50,184 bases of DNA from Methylohalobius sp. (GCA_026415315.1 JAOAHI010000014.1:1-50184); one strand, 5' to 3'; numbered from the stretch's first letter, positions 1-8,414 are shown. Numbers and translations are program-made. The notes: generated from the sequence alone by a model not told the origin.

Positions 1-717
1 GGCCTCGACTGGACCGAGAAGCACCTGATGGGCATGGTGCAGGGCGAGCGTCAGGCGCAGGCGGCCGTGGAGATGGCCCGCGCCGTCGCCGGCGGAGCGG
101 ACGAGCTCAGACGGCGGCCGATCCTCTCGGACCTCATCGGCACCGTCTCGCCGGCGGGTGGCAACTTCGAGGAGCCGGTCACCCAGGCGACGCTGGCCAC
201 GGTCAAGGCGTTTTTAGGGCTGAGCGCCGATCGGGCTTATAAGCGCGCCTATCCAGCCATCGATCCTTTGCTGTCTTGGTCGCGCTATCTAGAGCAGCTT
301 CGCCCTTGGTTTGAGCGCCAGCTTCCTGGCTGGACGGCCAAGGTGGAGTGGGCGCTTGCGCTTTTGCGCCGGGGAGAAGCAGTGTATCAGATGATGCAGG
401 TGACCGGCGAGGAAGGGGTGTCCCTGGAGGACTTTGTGATTTACCAGAAAGCTTGGCTGTTGGATATTGCCTATCTTCAGCAAAACGCGTACGATCCGGT
501 CGATGTCTCCACGCCGCTGGAACGCCAGGAAAAAGTGTTCTCGCTTTTGGTGGAAGTGCTGCAGCGTGGCTACGAATTTGCCGATAAAGAGAGAGCGCGC
601 CGTTTTTTCTTGCGTGTGGCTGAGCTGTTTCGCAATCTCAATTACGCTCCGACGGACTCCGACGCATTCTCAGAATATTTGGCGGCGATTCAAAATCTGT
701 CTGAGAAATCGGTATGA
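1..717 (+). CDS. V/A-type ATP synthase subunit A, C-terminal part (5' end off window)
   Basis: The reading frame is open from base 1, so the gene enters from outside the window and about 238 residues are visible. The segment SPAGGNFEEPVTQATL followed by AYKRAYPAIDPLLSWSRY matches the V/A-ATPase subunit A signature (SPPGGDxxEPVTQ...FPAINWxxSY). LQQNAYDPVD matches the conserved DFLQQNAFxxVD helix near the C-terminus. Known role: catalytic subunit of the rotary H+ or Na+ translocating V/A-type ATPase. The Walker A region would lie upstream of the window. The stop codon overlaps the hoxF start (ATGA), so the two are translationally coupled. Subunits B and D, usually found next to A, do not follow. 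The first ~205 bases are clearly richer in G+C than the rest of the gene. Confidence 0.8.
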   Translation, partial: GLDWTEKHLMGMVQGERQAQAAVEMARAVAGGADELRRRPILSDLIGTVSPAGGNFEEPVTQATLATVKAFLGLSADRAYKRAYPAIDPLLSWSRYLEQLRPWFERQLPGWTAKVEWALALLRRGEAVYQMMQVTGEEGVSLEDFVIYQKAWLLDIAYLQQNAYDPVDVSTPLERQEKVFSLLVEVLQRGYEFADKERARRFFLRVAELFRNLNYAPTDSDAFSEYLAAIQNLSEKSV

Positions 718-2489
718 GCGAGGAGGTGAGACAAGCCGTCGCTGAGGCCGTCGGGCGCTACGGTAAGGAGCGCTCTGCTGTGCTTGCCGTGCTGCGCGCC
801 CTGCAAAAACGCTTCGGGTATTTGCCCATGCACGCTTTAGACGAGGTAGCTAAGGCTTTAGAGCTGCCTCTAGCCCAGGTGCAAGGGGTAGCTGAGTTTT
901 ACAGCTTCTTGGCCATGCGGCCGCAGGGCCAATACCGGGTCTTCTTCAGCACCTGTATCGTCGATGAGTTTAAAGGCCGAGCGGCTCTTCAGGAGCGGCT
1001 GTGCGCACGCCTGGGTGTTCCCCCAGGGCAGACGCGCGCCGATGGACGGGTGAGCGTAAACGAGGCTGCCTGCACCGGGCTGTGCGATCAAGGCCCTTCT
1101 TTGCTCGTCAACGGCTGGCCGATTGCCCGCCTGACGCCTGAGTCGATCGACGCTATCGCTTGCTTCATCGACCAAGGCGTGCCGCTAGAAGAATGGCCGA
1201 GAGAATGGTTTGCCGTGCAAGACAGCTTCCGCGTGCGTGGACTGCAACTTAATGCGCCCTGGCGTTCGGGAGCGGCCTTGAAGAGGGCACTTCGGCATGG
1301 CCCCGAGTTCCTGCTGCGAGAGCTTGAGGTTTCCGGGCTGCGCGGGCGCGGCGGAGCTGGCTTTCCAACCGCAGCCAAGTGGCGCTACTGCCGCGAGGCC
1401 CAAGGCGAACGCTGTGTCGTTTGCAACGCCGATGAAGGCGAGCCAGGCACCTTTAAGGATCGGGAATTGCTCAAACACTGCGCCGACCAGGTGTTCGAAG
1501 GGATGACGCTGGCGGCCTGGGCAACTGGTGCTCAAAAGGGTTTTCTGTACTTGCGCGGAGAGTACGAGTTTTTGTGGCCGCACCTTGAACAGGTGCTGCG
1601 AGGCAGGCGTCGGCGTGGGCTTTTGGGGCGCAACTTGTGCGGCCTAGCTGGTTTTCATTTCGACATCGCCGTCGTCGTTGGGGCCGGAGCCTATATTTGC
1701 GGTGAGGAGTCGGCGCTTCTCAACTCCATCGAGGGCCGCCGCGGAACCCCGAGAAACCGCCCCCCCTATCCGGTCACGCACGGCCTTTGCGGGCAGCCGA
1801 CGGTGGTCAACAACGTTGAGACCTTTTTTTCAGCTGCGCTGATCGCGCTGCACGGAGGGGCGTGGTTTGCCCAAGCCGGCACCGCCAAATCGCGCGGTAC
1901 TAGATTATTTTCGATCAGCGGCGACTGTGCCTGGCCCGGAATTTACGAGCTGCCGTGGGGAATCAGCGTGCAAGAGGCACTCGAGTTATGCGGCGCCGAT
2001 GATGCGTTGGGCGTGCAAGTCGGCGGGCCCTCCGGGGCGTTTGTCGGTCCTCGAGACTTCCACCGCCGTCTGGCCTTTGAGGATCTGCCGACCGGCGGTT
2101 CGTTCATGGTGTTTAGCAGACAGCGTAAGCTTTTGGACATCGTCGAAAACTTCAGCGCTTTCTTTGCGCATGAGTCGTGCGGTTTTTGTACGCCGTGTCG
2201 GGTGGGGACCCAGCTTCAGCTCAAGTTGGTAAGAAAACTGCGCCGTGGCTGGGGAACACTGGGGGATTTGCAGGAGCTGGAACGCTTAGGGCAGGTGCTG
2301 GAAGCCAGCCACTGCGGGCTGGGGCACACCGCCGCCCATCCGGTCAGAACGACATTGGCGGCGTATCCCGAGGTCTATCAGGCAGCACTGAGGGAAATCG
2401 ATTTTTCTCCCGGTTTTGACCTGGATGCCGAGCTCGAAACTGCACGCCAACTCACCGGCCGTTTTGCCGACCACCTTGCTCAGGAGTGA
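714..2489 (+). CDS. hoxF: NAD-reducing hydrogenase diaphorase subunit HoxF (HoxE-HoxF fused type)
   Basis: Flavoprotein subunit of the soluble NAD-reducing [NiFe] hydrogenase; it binds FMN and NAD(H) and passes electrons to HoxU. At 591 residues it is the long form with an N-terminal NuoE-like domain (about 1-150) fused to a NuoF-like domain. The NuoF part shows GRGGAGFPTAAKW (211-223), NADEGEPGTFKDREL (from 238) and GAGAYICGEESALL (323-336). The [4Fe-4S] ligands are Cys489, 492 and 495 (SCGFCTPCR) and Cys534. In the NuoE-like part Cys81, 120 and 124 are visible but the fourth cysteine of the usual [2Fe-2S] set is not, so that cluster may be absent or altered. It is first of the hox genes, with ATGA overlap to the upstream ATPase gene. 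Confidence 0.95.
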   Translation: MSEEVRQAVAEAVGRYGKERSAVLAVLRALQKRFGYLPMHALDEVAKALELPLAQVQGVAEFYSFLAMRPQGQYRVFFSTCIVDEFKGRAALQERLCARLGVPPGQTRADGRVSVNEAACTGLCDQGPSLLVNGWPIARLTPESIDAIACFIDQGVPLEEWPREWFAVQDSFRVRGLQLNAPWRSGAALKRALRHGPEFLLRELEVSGLRGRGGAGFPTAAKWRYCREAQGERCVVCNADEGEPGTFKDRELLKHCADQVFEGMTLAAWATGAQKGFLYLRGEYEFLWPHLEQVLRGRRRRGLLGRNLCGLAGFHFDIAVVVGAGAYICGEESALLNSIEGRRGTPRNRPPYPVTHGLCGQPTVVNNVETFFSAALIALHGGAWFAQAGTAKSRGTRLFSISGDCAWPGIYELPWGISVQEALELCGADDALGVQVGGPSGAFVGPRDFHRRLAFEDLPTGGSFMVFSRQRKLLDIVENFSAFFAHESCGFCTPCRVGTQLQLKLVRKLRRGWGTLGDLQELERLGQVLEASHCGLGHTAAHPVRTTLAAYPEVYQAALREIDFSPGFDLDAELETARQLTGRFADHLAQE

Positions 2490-2491
2490 AG

Positions 2492-3229
2492 ATGCCAAGT
2501 TTTGCTTTAGATGGCCAAGAAATCGTTTTCAAGCCCGGCCAGACGATCCTGGAGGCGTCGATCGCCGCAGGGCATTACATTCCGCACCTGTGTTGGCATC
2601 CTAAGCTTTCTCCCCACGGCAGCTGCAAACTGTGTACGGTCCAAGTCAACGGCCGACTGTGCTCGGCGTGCACTTTTCCAGCTGCCGACGGGCAGGAGGT
2701 AATCTCGGCCTCCGAAGAGCTTCGCCAGTTAAGGCTTCGCCTGACGCAGATGTTGTTCGTCGAAGGCAACCACTTTTGCCCCTCCTGTGAAGCCAGCGGC
2801 CAGTGCGAGCTGCAGGCGATGGGATACTATCTGGGAATGACCGACGGCCATTTTCCTCATTTTTTTCCCAGACGCGAAATCGACGCTTCTCATCCCGAGG
2901 TTCTGCTTGACCGCGACCGCTGCATTTTCTGTGAACTGTGCGTGCGAGCCAGCCGGGCCGAGGGCAAAAACGTGTTCGAGCTAGCCGGGCGCGGAATTCA
3001 CACCCGTCTTGTGGTCAACTCGCCTTCGGGCAGACTGGGCGACAGCGCTTTGCAGGCGCAAGACCTGGCAGCTAGGGTATGTCCGGTAGGAGCGATCGTG
3101 CTCAAAGAGACGGCTTTCCGCGTACCTATAGGCCGGCGCCGATACGATCACAAAACCATCGCTGAAGTGAGCCTAGAGCAAGAAGCGCCTTTAGTGCGGG
3201 CGCACTGGCAGGAGGCAAATCATGAGTAA
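2492..3229 (+). CDS. hoxU: NAD-reducing hydrogenase electron-transfer subunit HoxU
   Basis: Iron-sulfur subunit, homologous to the N-terminus of NuoG, that wires HoxF to the hydrogenase module. It is about 245 residues. It has an N-terminal [2Fe-2S] ferredoxin domain (Cys34, 45, 48, 60). Next comes a His-Cys3 [4Fe-4S] segment, EGNHFCPSCEASGQCEL. A ferredoxin-like segment follows with CIFCELC and a later CPVGA. I chose ATG at 2492 because AGGAG lies five bases upstream; a GTG at 2486 that overlaps the hoxF stop is the alternative and adds two residues. The 3' end overlaps hoxY by 8 nt. Confidence 0.95.
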   Translation: MPSFALDGQEIVFKPGQTILEASIAAGHYIPHLCWHPKLSPHGSCKLCTVQVNGRLCSACTFPAADGQEVISASEELRQLRLRLTQMLFVEGNHFCPSCEASGQCELQAMGYYLGMTDGHFPHFFPRREIDASHPEVLLDRDRCIFCELCVRASRAEGKNVFELAGRGIHTRLVVNSPSGRLGDSALQAQDLAARVCPVGAIVLKETAFRVPIGRRRYDHKTIAEVSLEQEAPLVRAHWQEANHE

Positions 3230-3758
3230 AGTAAAAATCGCCACTTGCTCGCTGGCCGGCTGCTTCGGTTGTCACATGTCGTTCATGGACATCGACGAGC
3301 GTTTGTTGGAGTTGGCCGAAGTGGCGGACTTCGATCGTTCGCCTTTGAGCGACATCCGCCAAATCGGTTCCTGCGATATCGGTCTGGTCGAAGGCGGGGT
3401 GTGCAACGCTGAGAACGTCGAGGTGCTGCGCGCGTTTCGCCGCAACTGTAGGATTTTGGTCGCGGTGGGTGCGTGCGCCATCAACGGCGGGATTCCCGCT
3501 TTGAGGAACCGTTACGATCTGGGAGATTGCTTAGAGGAAGCTTTCCTCACTGGCCTTGGCGTGACCGACCCTAAAGTGCCGGGGGATCCAGAATTGCCTT
3601 TGCTGCTCGATAAAGTGCATCCTATCCACGAGGTGGTGAAGATCGATTACTTCATCCCAGGCTGTCCGCCCTCAGCGGAGGCCATCTGGACCGCGCTGTC
3701 GGCATTGACTTCAGGCAACATCCCCCAGCTCTCTCACCAACGCATCCGCTATGACTGA
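3222..3758 (+). CDS. hoxY: NAD-reducing hydrogenase small subunit HoxY
   Basis: Small subunit of the [NiFe] hydrogenase module, carrying the proximal [4Fe-4S] cluster. The 178-residue length suits the short HoxY type, which lacks the extra cluster domains of membrane hydrogenase small subunits. Visible ligands are Cys14 and Cys17 (LAGCFGCHMSF), Cys85 (VGACAINGG) and Cys148 (PGCPPSAEAIW). No signal peptide is present, as expected for a cytoplasmic enzyme. GGAGG precedes the ATG. It overlaps hoxU at the 5' end and hoxH at the 3' end by 8 nt each. Confidence 0.95.
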   Translation: MSKVKIATCSLAGCFGCHMSFMDIDERLLELAEVADFDRSPLSDIRQIGSCDIGLVEGGVCNAENVEVLRAFRRNCRILVAVGACAINGGIPALRNRYDLGDCLEEAFLTGLGVTDPKVPGDPELPLLLDKVHPIHEVVKIDYFIPGCPPSAEAIWTALSALTSGNIPQLSHQRIRYD

Positions 3759-5253
3759 GCGTTATCGCTATCTAGAGACTGCTAGCCAGCCAAAGACCTT
3801 GCGAAGAGTGGCCATCGACCCAGTCACGCGTGTGGAGGGCCACGGCAAGGTGACGTTGTTGCTCGACGAGGGCAACCGTATCCATCAGGCGCGTCTGCAC
3901 ATCGTCGAGTTCCGCGGTTTTGAAAAATTCATTCAAGGCCGGCCGTATTTTGAGGTACCGGTGCTGGTGCAAAGGCTGTGCGGTATCTGTCCAGTCAGCC
4001 ATTTGCTCGCGGCAGCCAAAGCAGTCGATCGGATCGTAGGGGCAGAGTGCATCCCCCCTAGCGCTGAAAAATTAAGGCGGCTTTTGCATTACGGCCAGGT
4101 GTTGCAGTCGCACGCTTTGCATTTTTTTCACCTGGCCTCTCCCGATCTCTTGTTTGGTTTCGACAGCCCCACCAGCAAGCGCAATATCTTAGAACTGTTG
4201 CGGGAAGAGCGCTTCCGCGACCTGGCGCTAAAGGGCATCAAGCTGCGCAAGTTCGGCCAGGAGGTCATCCGCGCGGTAATCGGCAAGCGTATCCATGGAA
4301 CAGGTCCTATTCCCGGAGGCATGAACAAACATTTGACCGACGAGGATCGCCGCCATCTGGAAGCCGATCTCCCATGGGTGCTCGCTTGGGCCGAAGAAGG
4401 TTTGGAGTTGGTCCGGCGCATTTATCTGGCCGAACCGGATTTTCATCTGCGCTTTGGCTTGATCCGGTCGCCTTTTCTGGCGCTGGTCAGATCCGATGGC
4501 GGCCACGAGCTGTACGACGGCCGAATCCGGGTAAAGGGAGAAGACGGTCGGCTTTTGTTCGATCAGGTACCCGATAGCGACTATCTGAGGCTTCTGCGCG
4601 AGCAGGTCAAATCCTGGTCGTACATGAAGTTCCCGTATTTGGCGGCATTAGGGCCGGAGGACGGCTGGTATCGGGTAGGGCCTCTGGCGCGAATCAACGC
4701 CTGCGATTTTATCGATACCCCAAAGGCCGAAGCAGCGCGTAGGGAATTTATGCAACTGAATTCGGGTTTTCCGATCCAGGCGTCACTGGCCTATCACGAG
4801 GCGAGGATGATCGAAATTCTCCACTGCGCTGAAAAAATCCAACAGCTTTTGGCCGATCCTGATCTGTATGCTGGAGAGCTCGTGGCCAGCGGGACGATGG
4901 GTTCAGAGGGGATCGGGGTGATCGAGGCGCCGCGCGGCACCTTGATCCATCACTATCAGATCGACGAAGACGGCTTGATCCAGCGCGCCAACCTCATCGT
5001 TTCCACCACCCACAACAACACAGCGATGAACGAGGCCATCCGTCAGGTGGCTGCCGAGTACTTAGACGGCCAAGAGCTGACCGAGGAGCTGCTCAGCCGT
5101 ATCGAGATCGCTATTCGTGCCTACGATCCCTGTCTGTCCTGCGCTACCCATGCCTTGGGTCAAATGCCGTTGTGGGTGGAGCTGCAAGATGTGCGTGGAA
5201 ACCGGCTGCAGCGCTTGGTTCGGCACAGCGACGGTACGGTTGAGGCCCGATGA
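3751..5253 (+). CDS. hoxH: NAD-reducing hydrogenase large subunit HoxH
   Basis: Catalytic subunit holding the NiFe(CN)2CO site, where H2 is split or made with NAD+/NADH as partner. The L1 motif RLCGICPVSH gives Cys77 and Cys80; the L2 motif DPCLSCATH gives Cys461 and Cys464. After His467 there is a 33-residue tail, as expected for a precursor cleaved by a dedicated endopeptidase after nickel insertion; that protease is the next gene. RVEGHGKV near residue 27 is the usual N-terminal large-subunit motif. The 500-residue length is normal to slightly long for HoxH. The 3' end overlaps hoxW by 4 nt (ATGA). Confidence 0.96.
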   Translation: MTERYRYLETASQPKTLRRVAIDPVTRVEGHGKVTLLLDEGNRIHQARLHIVEFRGFEKFIQGRPYFEVPVLVQRLCGICPVSHLLAAAKAVDRIVGAECIPPSAEKLRRLLHYGQVLQSHALHFFHLASPDLLFGFDSPTSKRNILELLREERFRDLALKGIKLRKFGQEVIRAVIGKRIHGTGPIPGGMNKHLTDEDRRHLEADLPWVLAWAEEGLELVRRIYLAEPDFHLRFGLIRSPFLALVRSDGGHELYDGRIRVKGEDGRLLFDQVPDSDYLRLLREQVKSWSYMKFPYLAALGPEDGWYRVGPLARINACDFIDTPKAEAARREFMQLNSGFPIQASLAYHEARMIEILHCAEKIQQLLADPDLYAGELVASGTMGSEGIGVIEAPRGTLIHHYQIDEDGLIQRANLIVSTTHNNTAMNEAIRQVAAEYLDGQELTEELLSRIEIAIRAYDPCLSCATHALGQMPLWVELQDVRGNRLQRLVRHSDGTVEAR

Positions 5254-5723
5254 GGGTCTTGCTTTTGGGTTACGGCAACCCGGGACGTGGTGACGATGGG
5301 TTAGGGCCGGCTTTGGTGGAGGCATTGGCGCCTAAGTTCCCGCAGATGGCTGCTGTGGTAGCTATGCAGCTTCAGCCTGAACACGTGTTGGAACTGGCCA
5401 ACTGCGATTTGGCCTTACTCGCCGATGCGGGCACCGATATTCCATCCCCTTTTACCTTCGAGCATCTCTCGCCCCGCCGCGACTTAAGCGCTTTTAGCCA
5501 CTCTTTAAGTCCTTGGGCGCTGTTAGCCGTCTATCAAGAAACGCTCAAAGCCCCCCCGCCTTCTACTTTTTTGCTGACCATTGCTGGGGCGCGTTTTGAC
5601 TTTGGCGAAAGTTTAAGCCAGAGAGCTCAGCAAAACTTAGAAGCTGCGCTTGTCTTTGTCGAGAAGCTAGTGCGCCAACCTGAGCTTGAACGCTGGAAGC
5701 AGGCGTGCACGAGCTGTCCTTAG
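5250..5723 (+). CDS. hoxW: Hydrogenase maturation endopeptidase HoxW
   Basis: Nickel-dependent protease that trims the HoxH C-terminus once the active site is assembled. The N-terminus GYGNPGRGDDGLGPALVEAL is the hallmark of the HyaD/HycI/HoxW peptidase family, including the acidic residue thought to touch nickel. The 157 residues fit the family. Its position directly after hoxH, with ATGA overlap, supports HoxH as its substrate. The 3' end overlaps hypA by 19 nt in another frame. Confidence 0.92.
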   Translation: MRVLLLGYGNPGRGDDGLGPALVEALAPKFPQMAAVVAMQLQPEHVLELANCDLALLADAGTDIPSPFTFEHLSPRRDLSAFSHSLSPWALLAVYQETLKAPPPSTFLLTIAGARFDFGESLSQRAQQNLEAALVFVEKLVRQPELERWKQACTSCP

Positions 5724-6043
5724 CTGAAAGTCTTCGGCAAATCATCGAAGAAAAAGCCGAGCAGCAAGGCTTCAAACGGGTCTATAAGGTCGTGTTGGCG
5801 GTTGGAGAATTATCCTGCGTAGAGCCTTCAGCGCTTGCATTTTGCTTTGCTTCCGTGATGGCTGGCAGCCCTGCGGAAGGAGCAAAGTTAGAGATCGTGC
5901 CGATTCCAGGACGCGGTCGCTGCTCGCAGTGCTGGAAAGAGCAGGCGCTGCAGGAACTATACGACCTCTGTCCCAGTTGCCAGGCGCCGCTTACGATAGT
6001 GGCCGGGTTGGAAATCCAATTAAGGGAGTTAGAAGTAGAGTGA
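5705..6043 (+). CDS. hypA: Hydrogenase nickel incorporation protein HypA
   Basis: Nickel metallochaperone for the hydrogenase large subunit. The protein starts MHELSLAESL; the N-terminal Met-His-Glu is the nickel site of HypA, which fixes the start at the GTG of 5705 even though this lies inside hoxW. A structural zinc site is formed by Cys73-x2-Cys76 and Cys89-x2-Cys92. The 112-residue length is typical. Partners hypB, hypC, hypD, hypE and hypF are not in the window, so they must lie elsewhere if the hydrogenase is matured. Last gene of the hox operon. Confidence 0.95.
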   Translation: MHELSLAESLRQIIEEKAEQQGFKRVYKVVLAVGELSCVEPSALAFCFASVMAGSPAEGAKLEIVPIPGRGRCSQCWKEQALQELYDLCPSCQAPLTIVAGLEIQLRELEVE

Positions 6044-6072
6044 GGGGCAAGCCAGCTTGTGGGCTTACCCCT
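6043..6072. terminator. Stem-loop after hypA, possible bidirectional terminator
   Basis: AGGGGCAAGCC is followed by a 7-8 nt loop and then GGCTTACCCCT, giving about ten base pairs with one internal mismatch. It sits between the convergent ends of hypA and the minus-strand gene at 6086. There is no clear T-run on either side, so termination is inferred from position and stem stability. Confidence 0.45.
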
Positions 6073-6085
6073 GGCGCTCATAGCA

Positions 6086-6448
6086 TCAAGCAGGCTGTTC
6101 TATCGGGGTCTCGCCCACGTTTTCGGGCTTGGGTTCTAAAACTTTCTCGGCGGCTTCGGCCCCTTCCTTGAAGCCGCGCAACATCGTCTCCGGAAGCACT
6201 TTGGAGACGCTCAAAGCGGCGAAGGTGACGCCATAAGAGACGCCGTAGCAGGTCCCATAGATTGCTTTGGAACCCAGTCGCCCCAAAGTGGTGAAGGTCT
6301 TCTCTACCGCCTTGGAGGCATCGCAGACACCAGCCTGAAAGCTCTGTTTAACTCGCGAGAGGAATGGCGTTTGGTTCTCCTGGGAGAGTATTTCTTCTTG
6401 CGGTTGAAGAGTTTCCCCTTGAGATTGAAGCGTAGTTTTTTTGCCCAT
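6086..6448 (-). CDS. Hypothetical protein with glycine/alanine-rich hydrophobic segment
   Basis: I do not recognise this family. The 120-residue protein begins MGKKTTLQSQGE; I chose this ATG because AGGAG lies about seven bases upstream, although an in-frame ATG six codons earlier exists. The N-terminal third is polar and rich in Gln and Glu. The middle (about 50-85) holds small residues and aromatics (SKAIYGTCYGVSYGVTFAALSV), possibly membrane-associated or amphipathic. The C-terminus is charged (GFKEGAEAAEKVLEPKPE). It is divergent from the MgtE-like gene and may belong with the membrane-protein module to its right. Confidence 0.6.
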   Translation of the reverse strand: MGKKTTLQSQGETLQPQEEILSQENQTPFLSRVKQSFQAGVCDASKAVEKTFTTLGRLGSKAIYGTCYGVSYGVTFAALSVSKVLPETMLRGFKEGAEAAEKVLEPKPENVGETPIEQPA

Positions 6449-6550
6449 GTGCAACTCCTGCGTCATAAGTTTGTAATGTGGTTACCGTAGCGTAGACAAA
6501 TTTGCGATTGTCTAGTTTCACGATAAACGAAATTTAATCCGGGGTGCAAA

Positions 6551-7504
6551 TTGCCTGTACGCGACTATCTCATCGATCAGGTGTTCCATTTTTTGCCACA
6601 GACTACAGTGGCGGAAGTCTATGCCCGCTGCAGCAAGTCCCCCCAAAGCTGCCTGCTTTTGGATACGTTGTTTGTCACTGCTGAAAACGGGAAGTATCTG
6701 GGCGTAGTGCCGGCCGATTGCTTGCTCCAGGCGCCAGCAGATATGCCTTTGGCGCAGTTGTTGCAGCCAGTGCCAGCCGTGCGGGTAGACGAAGAAGAAG
6801 AGAGAGCAGCCGCTTTGGCTTTAGAGCAGGATCTCGGTACTGTGCCGGTAGTCGATCATGAGGGTAAATTGCAAGGAGCGATTCCGCCAAGAGTTCTGCT
6901 CGACATTTTGCATCGCGCCCATTTGGAAGATATGAATCGTTTTGTGGGTATTTGGCGCAACAACGTCGATCAGGCCCTTACGGCGATGGAAGGAAAAGTA
7001 TGGCTGCGCGCCTGGTATCGCTTACCGTGGCTGTTAGTCGGGGTTGGCGGCAGTATCTTTGCGACATGGCTGATGGCAGACTTTGAGCAGGAATTGCAAG
7101 CACAGATGGCGATTGCCTATTTTGTCCCGGGATTGGTGTATTTGGCCGATGCTATCGGTACGCAATCGGAAGCGATCGCGGTGCGCGGTTTATCGTTCAG
7201 CCAAACCTCTTTGTGGCAATTGTGGCGGGGAGAGATGTATACCGGTTTAGTGCTCGGTTTAGCGCTGAGCGGGCTGGTTTTTCCCATCGTGTGGTGGGCT
7301 TTCAATCTTAAGCTGGCTGCAGTCGTCGCGTTGGCATTGGTATGCGCCGGAGTCGCTGCCACCAGCGTCGGTTTGCTGTTCCCCTGGGCACTCAGCCGTT
7401 GGCAGCTGGATCCAGCGTTTGGCAGCGGGCCGGTGGCGACCATCGTGCAAGATGTGCTGAGCCTGGCGATTTATCTTGTGATGGTGCGCTGGGTATTCGG
7501 TTGA
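6551..7504 (+). CDS. MgtE-type divalent cation transporter with CBS domains
   Basis: Inner-membrane Mg2+ (or related divalent) channel-like transporter. Residues 1-120 form a CBS pair (GKYLGVVPADCLL, then LGTVPVVDHEGKLQGAIP). Residues about 155-317 form the five-helix MgtE pore domain with YLADAIGTQSEAIAVRGL and DPAFGSGPVATIVQDVLSL, matching GNVGSQSxxxxVRGL and DPAxxxGPxxTTxxDVxGL. The N-terminal MgtE_N domain of full-length MgtE is missing, so this is a short type. The start is a TTG at 6551 with only a weak GGGG upstream, so its exact position is uncertain. Substrate is inferred from the family only. Confidence 0.85.
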   Translation: MPVRDYLIDQVFHFLPQTTVAEVYARCSKSPQSCLLLDTLFVTAENGKYLGVVPADCLLQAPADMPLAQLLQPVPAVRVDEEEERAAALALEQDLGTVPVVDHEGKLQGAIPPRVLLDILHRAHLEDMNRFVGIWRNNVDQALTAMEGKVWLRAWYRLPWLLVGVGGSIFATWLMADFEQELQAQMAIAYFVPGLVYLADAIGTQSEAIAVRGLSFSQTSLWQLWRGEMYTGLVLGLALSGLVFPIVWWAFNLKLAAVVALALVCAGVAATSVGLLFPWALSRWQLDPAFGSGPVATIVQDVLSLAIYLVMVRWVFG

Positions 7505-7577
7505 GCATTGTCAAAATTTCTTAATATTAGCGTGCCAATATGAATGTTTAGTGAAACTCAATTATTGAGGCCATTCT

Positions 7578-8414
7578 ATGAGTCCACCTGTCACGCTCCT
7601 GTCCTTCGAAGATCGCATGCAGCTGGTGGAAGCGTATCGGCTGCTTGAGTATCCGAGCTTGGCCGCGCGTCTGACCAGTGCCTTAGGCAAACCGATCGAG
7701 TCGGGGTTTAAGCATTTGCCGGCAGCGTGGTACGGGGCTGTCCACGACTTGGCTCAGTCGGCGATTGAAAAAGCGCTGGATGTGGCTTTGTCCACCATGA
7801 ATTTGGCTAAGTGCAAGCCAGCCAAGAATCGTCTGTACCAGCTGGCGAGCGGGGCTTGCGGAGCAATGGGAGGATTTTTTGGATTGCCAGCATTGATGCT
7901 AGAGATTCCTGCTTCGACGGTGTTAATGCTCAGGGCCATTGCGGCGATCGCTAGGGAACAGGGGGAGCGACTGGATCAACCAGAGGCGCGCCTAGCCTGC
8001 CTGGAGGTTTTCGCTTTGGGTGGACGCAGTCCCAATGACGACGCCACAGAAACGGGTTACTACGGCGTGCGTTTAGCTTTGGCTTTAGCTGTAGCGGAAG
8101 CCCTGCAGTTTGTCCAGACCCACGGCTTGCAGGCGGGGGGAGCACCTATTCTGGTGCGGCTAGTCACCCTGATCGCCCAGCGTTTTGGTCTTACCTTAAC
8201 CGAGCGTGCCGCTGCCTTGGCCATTCCCTTGCTCGGCGCCGCCGGCGGTGCTACCATTAACGTGGTTTTCATGCACCACTTTCAGTCTGTAGCTAAAGGG
8301 CATTTCACCGTGCGGCGGTTGGAGCGCAAATACGGCAAGACAGTGGTGGAATCCGAATATCGCCGTCTGCATGTGACGGTGCAGGCCACCAAGCGTTACC
8401 GGCGCGCTGCTTAG
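7578..8414 (+). CDS. EcsC family protein
   Basis: The 278-residue protein matches the EcsC family (named after a Bacillus protein next to an ABC transporter; biochemical role unknown). Supporting features are a glycine-rich hydrophobic centre (GACGAMGGFFGLPALMLEIP), EVFALGGRSPNDDATETGYYGVR and a C-terminal segment IPLLGAAGGATINVVFMHHFQSVAKGHFTVRRLERKYG, where the glycine-rich helix precedes a conserved HF..VA.GHF-type motif. It starts two short genes that overlap each other downstream, suggesting one transcript 7578-9166. The protein is probably peripheral to or embedded in the inner membrane. Confidence 0.8.
   Translation: MSPPVTLLSFEDRMQLVEAYRLLEYPSLAARLTSALGKPIESGFKHLPAAWYGAVHDLAQSAIEKALDVALSTMNLAKCKPAKNRLYQLASGACGAMGGFFGLPALMLEIPASTVLMLRAIAAIAREQGERLDQPEARLACLEVFALGGRSPNDDATETGYYGVRLALALAVAEALQFVQTHGLQAGGAPILVRLVTLIAQRFGLTLTERAAALAIPLLGAAGGATINVVFMHHFQSVAKGHFTVRRLERKYGKTVVESEYRRLHVTVQATKRYRRAA

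Noticed and set aside
6449-6550. Regulatory RNA in the divergent gap before the MgtE-like gene (M-box type)
   Set aside because: The gap is only about 100 bases, has no multi-stem structure and is too short for an M-box riboswitch.
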